Program-made: the position numbers and the translations under genes
Notes under the pieces: model-generated
The model's input: the letters and a program-made list of their open reading frames with translations, nothing else
Databases searched by the model: none
Told to the model about the DNA's origin: nothing
Source: Variovorax sp. PBS-H4
GTDB taxonomy: Bacteria > Pseudomonadota > Gammaproteobacteria > Burkholderiales > Burkholderiaceae_C
Direction: 5' to 3'
Length of the DNA stretch: 64,000 bases
NCBI RefSeq assembly: GCF_901827205.1
Contig: NZ_LR594675.1
Span: 5,698,001 to 5,762,000 of the forward strand
Part shown: positions 41,992 through 51,073 of the stretch, piece by piece
Layout: every line of letters begins with the position of its first letter
How positions within the stretch are numbered: the first letter of the stretch is position 1

Positions 41992-42800
41992 GCGCAGCGT
42001 CGTCACCCGGCGCGCGCAAGGGTCGCATGCGCTGGATCAATCTCGGCTCTTTCGCCGTGCTGCTGCTGCTGTGGTTCCTCATCACCGCGCCGCTGGTGCA
42101 AGGCAAGCCGCTGGTGGCGCCGCTGTTCCTGCCCTCGCCGGTCTCCGTGTGGCAGAGCTTTCTGCAGCTCATGCAAAACGGCTACCAGGGCAAGACGCTC
42201 GCGCACCACGTCGGCATCAGCCTGTTCCGGTTTGGCCTGGCCTTCGTGCTTACCGTGCTGGTTGCCGTGCCGCTGGGCCTCTGGATGGGCATGAACGAGA
42301 CGGTCAAGGCGGTGCTCGACCCGCCGATCGAAATCTCGCGTCCGGTGCCCAAGCTCGCGCTGCTGCCGTTGCTGATCATCTGGTTCGGGATCGGCGAGGT
42401 CGCGAAGATCGTGATCATCGTGTTGGCGCTCTTTCCGATCCTCTCGATCAGCGCGATGCAGGCCGTGCGTGGGGTCGGCGTGCGCAAGGTGCAGGCGGCG
42501 ATGGCGCTCGGCGCCTCGCGCACCATGATCTTCCGCCGCGTGATCTTTCCGGCCAGCCTCCCCGGCATCTTCACCAGCATCCGCGTGAGCATCGGCATCG
42601 GCGTCACGATGCTGGTGGGCGCCGAGATGATCGCCACCAACGCGGGCATCGCCTACATGGCGATGTCGGCGTCGGATTTTCTGCTCACCAACGTCGTGCT
42701 CGTCGGCGCGCTGATCATGGCCGTGCTGGGCTATGCGCTCGACCTTCTGGCGCGCGCGCTCGAGAACAAGGTCGTCCACTGGGGCGGCCGCGAAGGATGA
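41988..42800 (+). CDS. NitT/TauT-type ABC transporter permease
   Basis: 270 residues with about six membrane helices and the EAA-type coupling loop VQAAMALGASRTMIFRRVIFPASLPG that contacts the ATPase. Start and stop overlap the neighbouring genes by four bases or lie very close, so translation is coupled. A single permease gene implies a homodimer. Confidence 0.95.
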   Translation: MSAASSPGARKGRMRWINLGSFAVLLLLWFLITAPLVQGKPLVAPLFLPSPVSVWQSFLQLMQNGYQGKTLAHHVGISLFRFGLAFVLTVLVAVPLGLWMGMNETVKAVLDPPIEISRPVPKLALLPLLIIWFGIGEVAKIVIIVLALFPILSISAMQAVRGVGVRKVQAAMALGASRTMIFRRVIFPASLPGIFTSIRVSIGIGVTMLVGAEMIATNAGIAYMAMSASDFLLTNVVLVGALIMAVLGYALDLLARALENKVVHWGGREG

Positions 42801-42808
42801 GGTCCGAC

Positions 42809-44050
42809 ATGCACACCCGACTCCCCGACCATGGCATTGCCTGGGACGATCTCCAGCGCGAGATGGAAGAAGCCGCGCGCCACGACGCCGATTGGCGCGG
42901 CGGCCGGCTGCCGATGTTCATCCACTACGCGGGCGACGATGTGCTCGAGGTCGCCAAGAAGGCGTACCTGATGTTCTTTTCGGAGAACGGCCTGGGCCCT
43001 CGCGCCTTCGCCAGCCTCGACAGGTTCGAGAAGGACGTGGTGGCCATGGGCCTGGGCCTGCTGCACGGCGGGCCCGAGGCGCGCGGCGCCATGACCACCG
43101 GCGGGACCGAGAGCATCTTTCTCGCCGTGAAATGCGCGCGAGACCGTGCGCTGGCATCCCGGCCCAGCATGGGAAAGCCCCAGATCCTGATGCCCCGCAG
43201 CGCGCATCCGGCCTTCGACAAGGCGGCGCACTTCCTGGGCCTGGAGCCGGTGCGCACATCATTGGGACAAGACTTCCGCGCTGACCTGGGTGCCATGCGC
43301 GCGGCGCTGACGCCCCGCACGGCGATGATCGTCGGCTCGGCACCCACGTTCCCGCACGGCGTGGTCGATCCGATCGCCGAGCTTGCAGCGCTGGCGCGGG
43401 AGCAAGGCACCTGGATGCACGTGGACGCTTGCGTAGGCGGCTATTTCGCACCGTTTGCGAGGGAACTCGGCGCCGAGCTTCCGGACTTCGATTTTGCGGT
43501 CGACGGCGTGACCTCGATATCCGCCGATCTCCACAAATACGGCTACACCGCCAAGGGCGCCTCGACGCTCTTCTTTGCCGATCCCGCTTCGTTCGCGCTG
43601 ATGGGCTGGGCCTTCGACAACTGGCCGCGGGGCCAGTACTTCACGCACACCTTGGTGGGCACGCGCGCCGGCGGCGCCATCGCGGCCGCATGGGCTGTCA
43701 TGAACTACCTCGGCAAGGACGGCTACCTGCGGGTGGCGCAGCGCGTGCTGAACGTCAGGCGGACCCTGCAGGCGGGACTGGACGCGCTGGGCCTGCCCAC
43801 CATCGGGAAGCCCGAGCTGTCGATCTTCGCCTTCGGTTCGCCGCAGCGCGACATGGCAGCCGTCGGCAAGGGGATGGGCGAGCGTGGGTGGACGGTGGGC
43901 TACGTGAACGATCCGCCGGGCATCCATCACATGCTCAACCTGACGCACGAGCCGGTTGTGGGCCAGTATCTTTCGGACATGGCCGAGGTTCTGACCGACC
44001 CGGCGACACGGACCCGAGGCGATTCCGGCGCGATGCCGGCACAGTACTGA
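42809..44050 (+). CDS. PLP-dependent decarboxylase/lyase of the sphingosine-1-phosphate lyase type
   Basis: 413 residues of group II PLP decarboxylases. SISADLHKYGYTAKGAS carries the Schiff-base lysine (Lys243), MTTGGTESIFLAVKCARD the phosphate-binding region, and HVDACVGGYFAPF the cofactor Asp. The sequence is nearer to S1P lyase and archaeal tyrosine/aspartate decarboxylases than to GadB. GAGG at 42799-42802 favours ATG 42809; ATG 42797 overlapping the permease stop is the alternative. It probably decarboxylates or cleaves the compound imported by the coupled ABC transporter. The substrate is unknown. Confidence 0.88.
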   Translation: MHTRLPDHGIAWDDLQREMEEAARHDADWRGGRLPMFIHYAGDDVLEVAKKAYLMFFSENGLGPRAFASLDRFEKDVVAMGLGLLHGGPEARGAMTTGGTESIFLAVKCARDRALASRPSMGKPQILMPRSAHPAFDKAAHFLGLEPVRTSLGQDFRADLGAMRAALTPRTAMIVGSAPTFPHGVVDPIAELAALAREQGTWMHVDACVGGYFAPFARELGAELPDFDFAVDGVTSISADLHKYGYTAKGASTLFFADPASFALMGWAFDNWPRGQYFTHTLVGTRAGGAIAAAWAVMNYLGKDGYLRVAQRVLNVRRTLQAGLDALGLPTIGKPELSIFAFGSPQRDMAAVGKGMGERGWTVGYVNDPPGIHHMLNLTHEPVVGQYLSDMAEVLTDPATRTRGDSGAMPAQY

Positions 44051-44081
44051 CGCCAGCGTCGTGCCGGCGGCGGCCCCGTGG

Positions 44082-44615
44082 TCAACTCCGCTTGCGGCCG
44101 GTCACCATTGCCCCCGGCAGGTTCTCGCGCCACCGCCAGCTCATCACGGCGACGCCGAGCAGGTGCAGGGCCACCGCGACGAGCAAACCGTCGGCCAGCC
44201 ACGCATGGACGTGCTGCAGGCGATCGTCACCCCAGAATGCATCCAGGCGGCTCATCCATCCCGTGAGTGCGAGCAGCAGCACGAGCAACCAGAGCAGCCA
44301 CACCATCCACAGGCCGAGCGGGTCGTGGCCGATGCAGCGTGGTGCACGGGCGCGAAGAAAGGCCAGCGTGGCGGCTGTGGAGGGCTTCAGGGACGCGAGG
44401 CTGCCATGTCCACCTGCCACCGCCGCCCATAGCAGCCGCGCGACGACCACGCCAGCCGCCACGTAGCCCGCGCTGCGATGCACCCGGCCGCCATCGTCCT
44501 GAATCCAACAGAAGAGGACGAGGCCCGCCAGCATCCAGTGCAGAAGACGCACAGCCACATCCCAAACCGGGACGCCGCCCCCGGGTGCCGGCACCTTGCG
44601 GGCGGGGACCGGCAT
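44082..44615 (-). CDS. Cytochrome b561-type membrane protein
   Basis: 177 residues with four membrane helices. Candidate heme-ligand histidines lie in RLLHWMLAG, GGRVHRSAGYV, LQHVHAWLAD and ALHLLGVAVM, as expected for di-heme b-type cytochromes of the Ni,Fe-hydrogenase/b561 group. It moves electrons between quinol and a periplasmic or membrane partner. It follows a PepSY protein by four bases, a common pairing. Confidence 0.9.
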   Translation of the reverse strand: MPVPARKVPAPGGGVPVWDVAVRLLHWMLAGLVLFCWIQDDGGRVHRSAGYVAAGVVVARLLWAAVAGGHGSLASLKPSTAATLAFLRARAPRCIGHDPLGLWMVWLLWLLVLLLALTGWMSRLDAFWGDDRLQHVHAWLADGLLVAVALHLLGVAVMSWRWRENLPGAMVTGRKRS

Positions 44616-44619
44616 GCCG

Positions 44620-44895
44620 CTACTTTTCGATTTCGCTCTTCACGGGTTCGAGCGTCTTGGCGTCGTAGTAGATCTCGACCTTCTTGCCGGCCTTGTTCCG
44701 GCCGTAGATCTCGTAGCAGTTGCCGTCCACCTTGAACTTGGAGATGGTGTAACCCTGCGCTTCGATCTTGGACTTGGCTTCGGCTTCCTTCATCCATTCG
44801 GCCTTGGGGTAGGCCTTGCAGTTGGCCTTGGCGAATGCAGGCACCGTCACGACAGCACAGAAGCCGACCACGGCGGCAAAGATGACTCGCTTCAT
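44620..44895 (-). CDS. PepSY-domain periplasmic protein
   Basis: 91 residues. The signal peptide MKRVIFAAVVGFCAVVTVPA is cleaved near AFA-KAN (about residue 22). One PepSY unit follows: EAQGYTISKFKVDGNCYEIYG and KKVEIYYDAKTLEPV. Two cysteines (CKAY and NCYE) could form a disulfide. Such proteins are often co-encoded with b561 cytochromes and may modulate them or bind metal. Confidence 0.88.
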   Translation of the reverse strand: MKRVIFAAVVGFCAVVTVPAFAKANCKAYPKAEWMKEAEAKSKIEAQGYTISKFKVDGNCYEIYGRNKAGKKVEIYYDAKTLEPVKSEIEK

Positions 44896-45044
44896 TGAAA
44901 CCTCTTCCGGAAGACGCTGGAGAGCAAAAGCTTAGCATTGCATCGCTCTCCCTCACGAAATGTTGCGCCAGATCCGCAGGCTGCCGACGTTCAAGGAGGC
45001 TGGCGTGGTTGGCGTGCCCCCTGCCCGTGGTCCCGAGCCAGCGC

Positions 45045-45989
45045 TCAAGGCGCCTGACCGTCGACGCTTTTCGAGATGGCCAGGTGCGAAGGCATGGGCG
45101 CGGTGAGCTCACTCTCCTGCAGCGATTCGACGATGGTTCGGACCAGAGGGCGGTAGCGATGGGCCGGTCCGGCAAATGCCACGACCAAGGTTCCGGGGGC
45201 CACCGGCGCTGCCGCGCGAAGCAGGCGCAACTGGCCGCTCTCGACCTCGTTGCGAACCATGGCCGAGGGGAGCACTGCCGCCCCCTGCCCGGCCGCGACA
45301 AGTCGCGCCATCAGTGTCAGCGAGTTGCAAGTGCTCAGGCGGGAAGGCTCCACGCCATCTGCATCGAACCAATGGCGGATGGCCCGGAAGATCGTGGAGG
45401 GTTCGGGCATCGTGAGGATCGGGACATTGCGCAAGTCCGCCGGCTTGAGCGGCCGTTTTGGAAACCTCAACTGCGGGGCCGCATACCAGGCCAGCTCGAT
45501 GAGCCCGACGGCCTCGACCGTGATCGCGTCGCTCACCTGAGGGTCCGTGAGGACAGCGACATCGAGTTCGCTCGCATTGAGCTTTCGATTCAGCGCCGCA
45601 CCCACATCGAGCGTGAGCTCGACCTTGAGTTCCGGATAGCCCGCAACGAAGCGCGGCAGCAGGCTCGGCAACGTCATCAACGCGACCGATTCGACCGCTC
45701 CGAGCCTCAGCAGCCCCCGCAGCGTCCGGCCGCTTTGGCTGTGCGCCGCGATGTCGTCGCTCAGCTTGAGCATGCGGTCCACGGGTTCAACGATGCTGCG
45801 CCCGCGCGCTGTCAACTCGGCCCGCTGGCGCGAGCGCACGAACAGCCTGGTGTCCAGCGTCACCTCGAGTTCGGCGATGCGCGCGGAAATGGTGGGCTGG
45901 GTGACGTGCAGGTGACGTGCCGCCGCATGAAAACTTCCGAGACGTGCGATCCAGTAGAAGGCTTCAAGCTGAGCAAGCGATGCGCGCAT
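45045..45989 (-). CDS. LysR family transcriptional regulator
   Basis: 314 residues: winged helix (SLAQLEAFYWIARLGSFHAA, then RHLHVTQPTISARIAELE) and a LysR effector domain. It is divergent from the hydantoinase A gene with 118 bases between starts, so it should control the 46108-54185 operon. ATG 45989 is preferred over a TTG two codons earlier. Confidence 0.93.
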   Translation of the reverse strand: MRASLAQLEAFYWIARLGSFHAAARHLHVTQPTISARIAELEVTLDTRLFVRSRQRAELTARGRSIVEPVDRMLKLSDDIAAHSQSGRTLRGLLRLGAVESVALMTLPSLLPRFVAGYPELKVELTLDVGAALNRKLNASELDVAVLTDPQVSDAITVEAVGLIELAWYAAPQLRFPKRPLKPADLRNVPILTMPEPSTIFRAIRHWFDADGVEPSRLSTCNSLTLMARLVAAGQGAAVLPSAMVRNEVESGQLRLLRAAAPVAPGTLVVAFAGPAHRYRPLVRTIVESLQESELTAPMPSHLAISKSVDGQAP

Positions 45990-46003
45990 GATCAAAAAAT
46001 CTT

Positions 46004-46020
46004 ATCACCGGACGGCTGAT
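46004..46020. promoter_or_regulatory. Candidate LysR-type dyad in the LysR/hydantoinase intergenic region
   Basis: ATCA-N9-TGAT (46004-46007 and 46017-46020) is a short interrupted dyad in the AT-rich half of the divergent promoter, of the general LysR-box shape. Support is weak. Confidence 0.3.
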
Positions 46021-46107
46021 TTCCGATTACCTCCAAAAACTGTTCTCCCCCTAAAGTGGCCGGCAGCCTGCCCCGTTTGATTCCCGGGGCCTATCACGAA
46101 GGGCAAG

Positions 46108-48201
46108 ATGCAACAGATCGGATTCGACGTCGGTGGCACCTTCACCGACCTGGTGGTGACCGACGCGAAGGACAACATCCGGACCCTGAAGGTGCTGTCG
46201 ACCCCGCATGACTACAGCCAGGGGATCCTGGACGGCGTCGCGCAGCTGGTTTCCGGTGGCGTGCTGGTCCCAGCCTCGGTCGAGCGGATGGTCCACGCCT
46301 TCACCGTCGCCACCAACGCGCTCCTGACCCGGACCGGCGCCAAGGTCGGCCTGATCACGACACGTGGATTTCGCGACGTGCTCGAGATCGGGCGGCTGCG
46401 CATGCCACGGCTGTATGACATGGAATGGGACAAGCCCGTGCCGCTGGTTCGCCGCAGCCTCCGTCTGGAGGTCAGGGAGCGGCTGTCCGCGAAAGGCGAG
46501 GTGGTGACGCCGCTCGACGAGGACGACGCTGCCCGGGCGATCGACACGCTCGTGGCCGCCGGCGTTGAATCCATCGCGATCTGCCTCCTGCACGCATACG
46601 TCGATTCCCGGCACGAGAAGCGCCTGCTCGAGATCGCTCGCGCGCGCGCGCCGCAACTGGTGATCTCCGCCTCGCACCAGGTGCTGCCCGAGATCCGGGA
46701 ATTCGAGCGCACGAGTACGACGGTCGTGAATGCCTTCGTGAAACCCGTGGTCGATCGCTATCTCGGGCGGCTGGAGCGCGGCCTCGAAGAAGCGCTGGTC
46801 ACGGCACCGCTGATGATCATGCAGTCCGCGGGCGGCGTGATGAAGTCGGGCACGGCCAGGCAGCTCCCTGCCTATTGCATCGAATCAGGCCCGGCCGCGG
46901 GTGCCGTCGGAGCGGCAGCGCTTGGCAAGCTGCTGGGGATCGCCAACATCATTGCGTTCGACATGGGCGGGACCACCGCCAAGGCCTGCCTGATCGAGAA
47001 CGGCGAACCTCGTCTCACCTCGGAACTCGAAGTCGGAGCGGCGCTCAATTCAGGTCAGCGGCTGTTGAGCGGCGGCGGCTACGTCGTCCGGACGCCCGCG
47101 ATCGACCTGGCGGAGATCGGGGCCGGTGGCGGCAGCCTTGCCTGGATCGACGCCGGCGGTGCCTTGCGCGTGGGGCCCACGAGTGCGGGATCCGTACCTG
47201 GGCCTGCCTGCTACGGCTTGGGCGGGGAACGTCCAACCGTGACCGATGCGAACGTGGTGCTCGGCTTTCTGAGCCGCGGCCACCTGCTCGATGGGGCGAT
47301 GCCGATCGACAGCGCTGCTGCCGAAGCCGCCATCGAGCGGCACATCGCGCAGCCGCTGGGCATCTCGATTCATGAAGCTGCATACGGGATCCATGCCGTG
47401 GCCGATGCCGCCATGGTGCGTGCGGTGCAGGCCGTCACCAGCGAGATTGGCCGCGCGCCCGCCGACTTCACGATGGTCGCCTTCGGAGGCAGTGGCCCGG
47501 TCCATGCGGCCTCTCTGGCCATGCATGCCGGCATCCGGCAGATCGTGATCCCGCCGGCGCCAGGCGTGTTCAGCGCCTTCGGGCTGCTCTTCACGCGCAT
47601 CGAGCACCGCCTCGTGCGCACCTGTGCGATGGATGTCGAGAGTGCCGATCTCGACCGGATCGGCAGCCTGCTCCACCTGTTGGGTGAAGAGGCGGACGAG
47701 CTGATGCGCGCTGAAGGGGTGGCACCGGGACAGAGCGAACAGATGCGACAGCTCGACCTTCGCTATCGAGGGCAAAGCTCGGAGATCGCCATACCGCTCA
47801 TCCTGCCGTTGACGACAGCCTCGGTCGCGGCTGCAGCCCGTGCCTTCCACGAGGAGCACGAGAGGACCTACGGGTACTGCAGCCCGGACGAGCCGGTGCA
47901 GATCGTCAACTTGCGGCTCAGGGTGCGGTCGCGCAGCGGCGGCGTGGCTGCGGTGAACGCGCAAGGCGTGAAGCCGGCCCTGGCCGCATTGCGTCTGGGC
48001 GCGCTGGGGAGGCGCCAGGTGTATTTCGGACCGCGGTGGGGCTGGCACGACACGCCGATCGTGCGGCGGCAAGGGCTCTCGACCTGCCAAGGTCCGCTCG
48101 TCGTCGAGGAATACGACACCACGGTGGTGGTGCCGCCGGACGCCAGGGTCCACCTCGACCCCACCGGCAGCATTCGCATCGACCTGACTCCCATCCTGTG
48201 A
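46108..48201 (+). CDS. hyuA: Hydantoinase A / oxoprolinase family ATP-dependent amidohydrolase subunit
   Basis: 697 residues. IGFDVGGTFTDLVVTD at the N-terminus and IIAFDMGGTTAKACLIENG near residue 285 are the two ATPase (ASKHA-like) phosphate motifs, and PAADFTMVAFGGSGPVHAAS is conserved in HyuA. HyuA/HyuB complexes hydrolyse hydantoins, 5-oxoproline or N-methylhydantoin with ATP, or carboxylate ketones in the acetone carboxylase branch. The B subunit gene follows six bases on. The adjacent amino-acid enzyme and transporter favour a cyclic-amide substrate. Confidence 0.93.
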   Translation: MQQIGFDVGGTFTDLVVTDAKDNIRTLKVLSTPHDYSQGILDGVAQLVSGGVLVPASVERMVHAFTVATNALLTRTGAKVGLITTRGFRDVLEIGRLRMPRLYDMEWDKPVPLVRRSLRLEVRERLSAKGEVVTPLDEDDAARAIDTLVAAGVESIAICLLHAYVDSRHEKRLLEIARARAPQLVISASHQVLPEIREFERTSTTVVNAFVKPVVDRYLGRLERGLEEALVTAPLMIMQSAGGVMKSGTARQLPAYCIESGPAAGAVGAAALGKLLGIANIIAFDMGGTTAKACLIENGEPRLTSELEVGAALNSGQRLLSGGGYVVRTPAIDLAEIGAGGGSLAWIDAGGALRVGPTSAGSVPGPACYGLGGERPTVTDANVVLGFLSRGHLLDGAMPIDSAAAEAAIERHIAQPLGISIHEAAYGIHAVADAAMVRAVQAVTSEIGRAPADFTMVAFGGSGPVHAASLAMHAGIRQIVIPPAPGVFSAFGLLFTRIEHRLVRTCAMDVESADLDRIGSLLHLLGEEADELMRAEGVAPGQSEQMRQLDLRYRGQSSEIAIPLILPLTTASVAAAARAFHEEHERTYGYCSPDEPVQIVNLRLRVRSRSGGVAAVNAQGVKPALAALRLGALGRRQVYFGPRWGWHDTPIVRRQGLSTCQGPLVVEEYDTTVVVPPDARVHLDPTGSIRIDLTPIL

Positions 48202-48206
48202 GCACC

Positions 48207-49967
48207 ATGACCCCTTCCCGCGATCCGATCCGGCTCGAACTGCTCAAGAACGCCTTCGCCGCGATCTCGGACGAAATGGCCGCGACGGTGGTTCGAACGG
48301 CGCGCTCCTACGTGATCAAGGAGGCGATGGACTTCTCCACGGGCCTGATCGACGCGCAGGGGCAGCTGATCTCGCAGGGGCTGTGCCTGCCCATGCACAT
48401 GGGCTCCTTCCCACCGACGGTGCAGACCGTACTCGAACGCTTCGCAGGCGACATCCAGGAGGGCGACGTCTACATCACCAACGACCCGTACACGGGTGGC
48501 GGCACCCACCTGCCCGACATCTACGTCTTCAAGCCGATCCACCACGAAGGCACGCTCCTCGGTTTCGCGGCGGCGATCGGCCACCAGACCGACATCGGCG
48601 GCCGCGTGGCCGGCGGCAACGCTTGCGACAACACGGAGATCTTCCAGGAAGGCCTGCGGATCCCGCCCGTGCGGCTGTTCGACCGCGGGATGCTGGACGA
48701 AGACCTGATGGCGATCCTGCGGCTGAACGTCCGGCTTCCGGACAAGGTGCATGGCGACGTCATGGCGACCGTGTCGGCCTGCACGCGCGGCGAGCGCGCG
48801 ATGCAGGCACTCGCCCGCCAGTACGGCGCGGACGTGTTGCGGGAGGAAATGTCCCACCTGCTCGACTACACGGAACGCATGACGCGCGCCGCGTTCGAGG
48901 CGCTGAACGATGGGGAGTGGGAGTTCGACGACTATCTCGACGACGACGGCTTCAGCGAAGACCCGATTCGGATCCGCTGCCGCGTGCAGAAGACAGGCGG
49001 CGCCCTGAAGGTCGACTTTTCCGGAAGTTCGCCGCAGGTGCGAGGCTCGATCAACCTGCCGTTTTCCATGACCCAATCGTGCACCTATGCCTGCGTACGT
49101 TGCATCATGGATGCCGGCTTGCCCACCAACAGCGGCTTCATGCGCGCCATCGAGGTCGTCGCGACACCCGGATCGGTGGTGCACCCGACCACGCCCGCAC
49201 CGGTGGCAGCGCGTGGCTTGACCGCCATGCGAACCACCGAGGCGATCTGGGGCGCCCTGGCCCGCATGCTGCCGTCAAAGGTCTTCGCCTGCGGCGCCCA
49301 GGGCGATTTCGGCGTGACCATCGCAGGCTACGACTCGAACCGCGAGCCGTTCGTGCTGCTGGAGTTTCTTTTCGGTACCTGGGGCGGGAGGCCTGGCAAG
49401 GACACCAATGACGGCTTGTCCTCCCTCGCCGTCAACTACTCGAATTCGCCGGTCGAGGTGGTCGAGGGTGAGCAGCCGCTGCGGATCGAGGCCTACGGAT
49501 TCCGGACCGACTCCGGCGGACCCGGGAAGCACCGCGGCGGTGTCGGCATGGTTCGCAGCTATCGCCTCACCGGCGTGCCCGATGCAGTGCTGCAGGTGCG
49601 CAGCGACCGGCAGAGATTCCAGCCCTATGGGCTGCAGGGCGGGCACGGCGGTGCGTTCGCCGCCAACTACCTGAGCATGGAAGGCGGCGAGCGCTCCCAG
49701 TTGCCAGGCAAATTCATGCGCACCTTCGTTCGTGGCGAACTGTACGAGGCGGTGCTCGCGGGCGGCGGGGGCTGGGGCGACCCGCTCGAGCGGGATCCTC
49801 ACGCGGTGTGCGAAGACGTCGTGGACGGGAAGGTGTCGCGCGAAGCCGCGCTGCGGGACTACGGGGTCTGCATCGACGCCGCCGGGCAGATCGAACCCGA
49901 CGCCACGCTGGCACGGCGCCGGTTCATGCGAGACTCCCGCCTGCCCGCAGGCCGGCCCGGCGATTGA
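48207..49967 (+). CDS. hyuB: Hydantoinase B / oxoprolinase family subunit
   Basis: 586 residues. NDPYTGGGTHLPDIYVFKPI with the downstream GHQTDIGGRVAGG is the metal-site signature, and YGFRTDSGGPGKHRGGVGMVR the conserved late motif. AGGGGWGDPLERDPHAVCEDVVDGKVS closes the domain. It works with HyuA as the hydrolytic subunit. ATG 48207 follows the HyuA stop by five bases. Confidence 0.94.
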   Translation: MTPSRDPIRLELLKNAFAAISDEMAATVVRTARSYVIKEAMDFSTGLIDAQGQLISQGLCLPMHMGSFPPTVQTVLERFAGDIQEGDVYITNDPYTGGGTHLPDIYVFKPIHHEGTLLGFAAAIGHQTDIGGRVAGGNACDNTEIFQEGLRIPPVRLFDRGMLDEDLMAILRLNVRLPDKVHGDVMATVSACTRGERAMQALARQYGADVLREEMSHLLDYTERMTRAAFEALNDGEWEFDDYLDDDGFSEDPIRIRCRVQKTGGALKVDFSGSSPQVRGSINLPFSMTQSCTYACVRCIMDAGLPTNSGFMRAIEVVATPGSVVHPTTPAPVAARGLTAMRTTEAIWGALARMLPSKVFACGAQGDFGVTIAGYDSNREPFVLLEFLFGTWGGRPGKDTNDGLSSLAVNYSNSPVEVVEGEQPLRIEAYGFRTDSGGPGKHRGGVGMVRSYRLTGVPDAVLQVRSDRQRFQPYGLQGGHGGAFAANYLSMEGGERSQLPGKFMRTFVRGELYEAVLAGGGGWGDPLERDPHAVCEDVVDGKVSREAALRDYGVCIDAAGQIEPDATLARRRFMRDSRLPAGRPGD

Positions 49968-49968
49968 C

Positions 49969-51042
49969 ATGCAACTGTGCACCCCCACGCTGACACTCGA
50001 CCTCGACGCGTTCGATCGAAACGTCGCGCGCATGGCCCGCACCATCGCACGCGGCGGAAAGCACTGGCGTCCTCACGTCAAGAGCATCCGCTCGCCTGCG
50101 CTGGCACGCCGCCTCCTGGCCGCCGGCGCGCGCGGGGTGACCTGCGCGACCTTGGACGAGGCGAAGGTCATGGTCGAGGGTGGTGTCGACGACGTGCTGG
50201 TTGCATCGCAGGTGGTGCAGGCGCTGGAGATCCAGCAACTGCTGGACCTCAATCGGCGTGCGCGCGTCATGGTTGCCGTGGATTCGCTGGCCCAGGGCCT
50301 GCTGCTTGCGCGGTATGCGCGACATGCCGGACTGGCGGTACCGGTGCTGATCGAGGTCGAGGTGGGGCTGGGACGCGCCGGTGTAACGCCAGGCCCTGCC
50401 GTCGTCGACCTGGCCCGGCGCCTGGCGCACGAAGGCGGGCTGCACTTCGAGGGGCTCATGGCATGGGAAGGCCATGCCACCCGCGTTGCAGCCGGCGGCG
50501 CAAGACGCCAGGCCATCGCGGATGCCGTCGGCCTGCTGACGGAAAGTGCGCGCCTCTGCGCCGCCGCCAGCGTCCCGCCCGGCACGGTCAGCTGCGGCGG
50601 CACCGGAACATTCGAGACAACCTCGACACTCGATGGGGTGACAGAGATCCAGGCCGGTGGCGGCGTGTTCGGCGACCTGCGATGCCGGGAGGATTTCGGG
50701 ATCGACCTCGAAGCCGCGCTCGGGTTGCGCGCGAGCGTGATTTCGCGGCCGACCCCGACGCGCATCGTCTGCAATGCCGGCTGGAAATCGCTCGCCGTCC
50801 ATCCGAAGCCGCCACGCCCATCGGGTCTCGAAGGCGTTGCGGGCATGGCGCATGCGGCTTCGCACCTGACGATCGATCTCGCGGGCGCCCTTGTACGGCC
50901 TGACATCGGCGACTGCATCGATCTCGAAGTCGGCTACGCCGACGCCACCGTCTTCCTGCACCGCGAGATCGTCGGTCTGCGTGACCTCCAGGCCGAAGAG
51001 CGCTTCACGCTGCCGGATACGCGCCCTCCTCCCGCACGCTGA
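49969..51042 (+). CDS. D-threonine aldolase/D-serine dehydratase-like PLP enzyme (alanine racemase fold)
   Basis: 357 residues, fold-type III. TPTLTLDLDAFDRNVARM begins the TIM barrel and HWRPHVKSIRSP carries the PLP lysine (Lys38); VSCGGTGTFETTS is the phosphate-binding loop. The C-terminal metal motif typical of D-threonine aldolases and DSD1 (a His followed closely by Cys or Asp) is not evident; the region reads GYADATVFLHREIVG. It may therefore be a racemase/epimerase or an atypical aldolase. Its position after the hydantoinase implies processing of the released D- or hydroxy-amino acid. Confidence 0.85.
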   Translation: MQLCTPTLTLDLDAFDRNVARMARTIARGGKHWRPHVKSIRSPALARRLLAAGARGVTCATLDEAKVMVEGGVDDVLVASQVVQALEIQQLLDLNRRARVMVAVDSLAQGLLLARYARHAGLAVPVLIEVEVGLGRAGVTPGPAVVDLARRLAHEGGLHFEGLMAWEGHATRVAAGGARRQAIADAVGLLTESARLCAAASVPPGTVSCGGTGTFETTSTLDGVTEIQAGGGVFGDLRCREDFGIDLEAALGLRASVISRPTPTRIVCNAGWKSLAVHPKPPRPSGLEGVAGMAHAASHLTIDLAGALVRPDIGDCIDLEVGYADATVFLHREIVGLRDLQAEERFTLPDTRPPPAR

Positions 51043-51073
51043 CCCCACCCATTCACCACCGGAGAACCCGACC

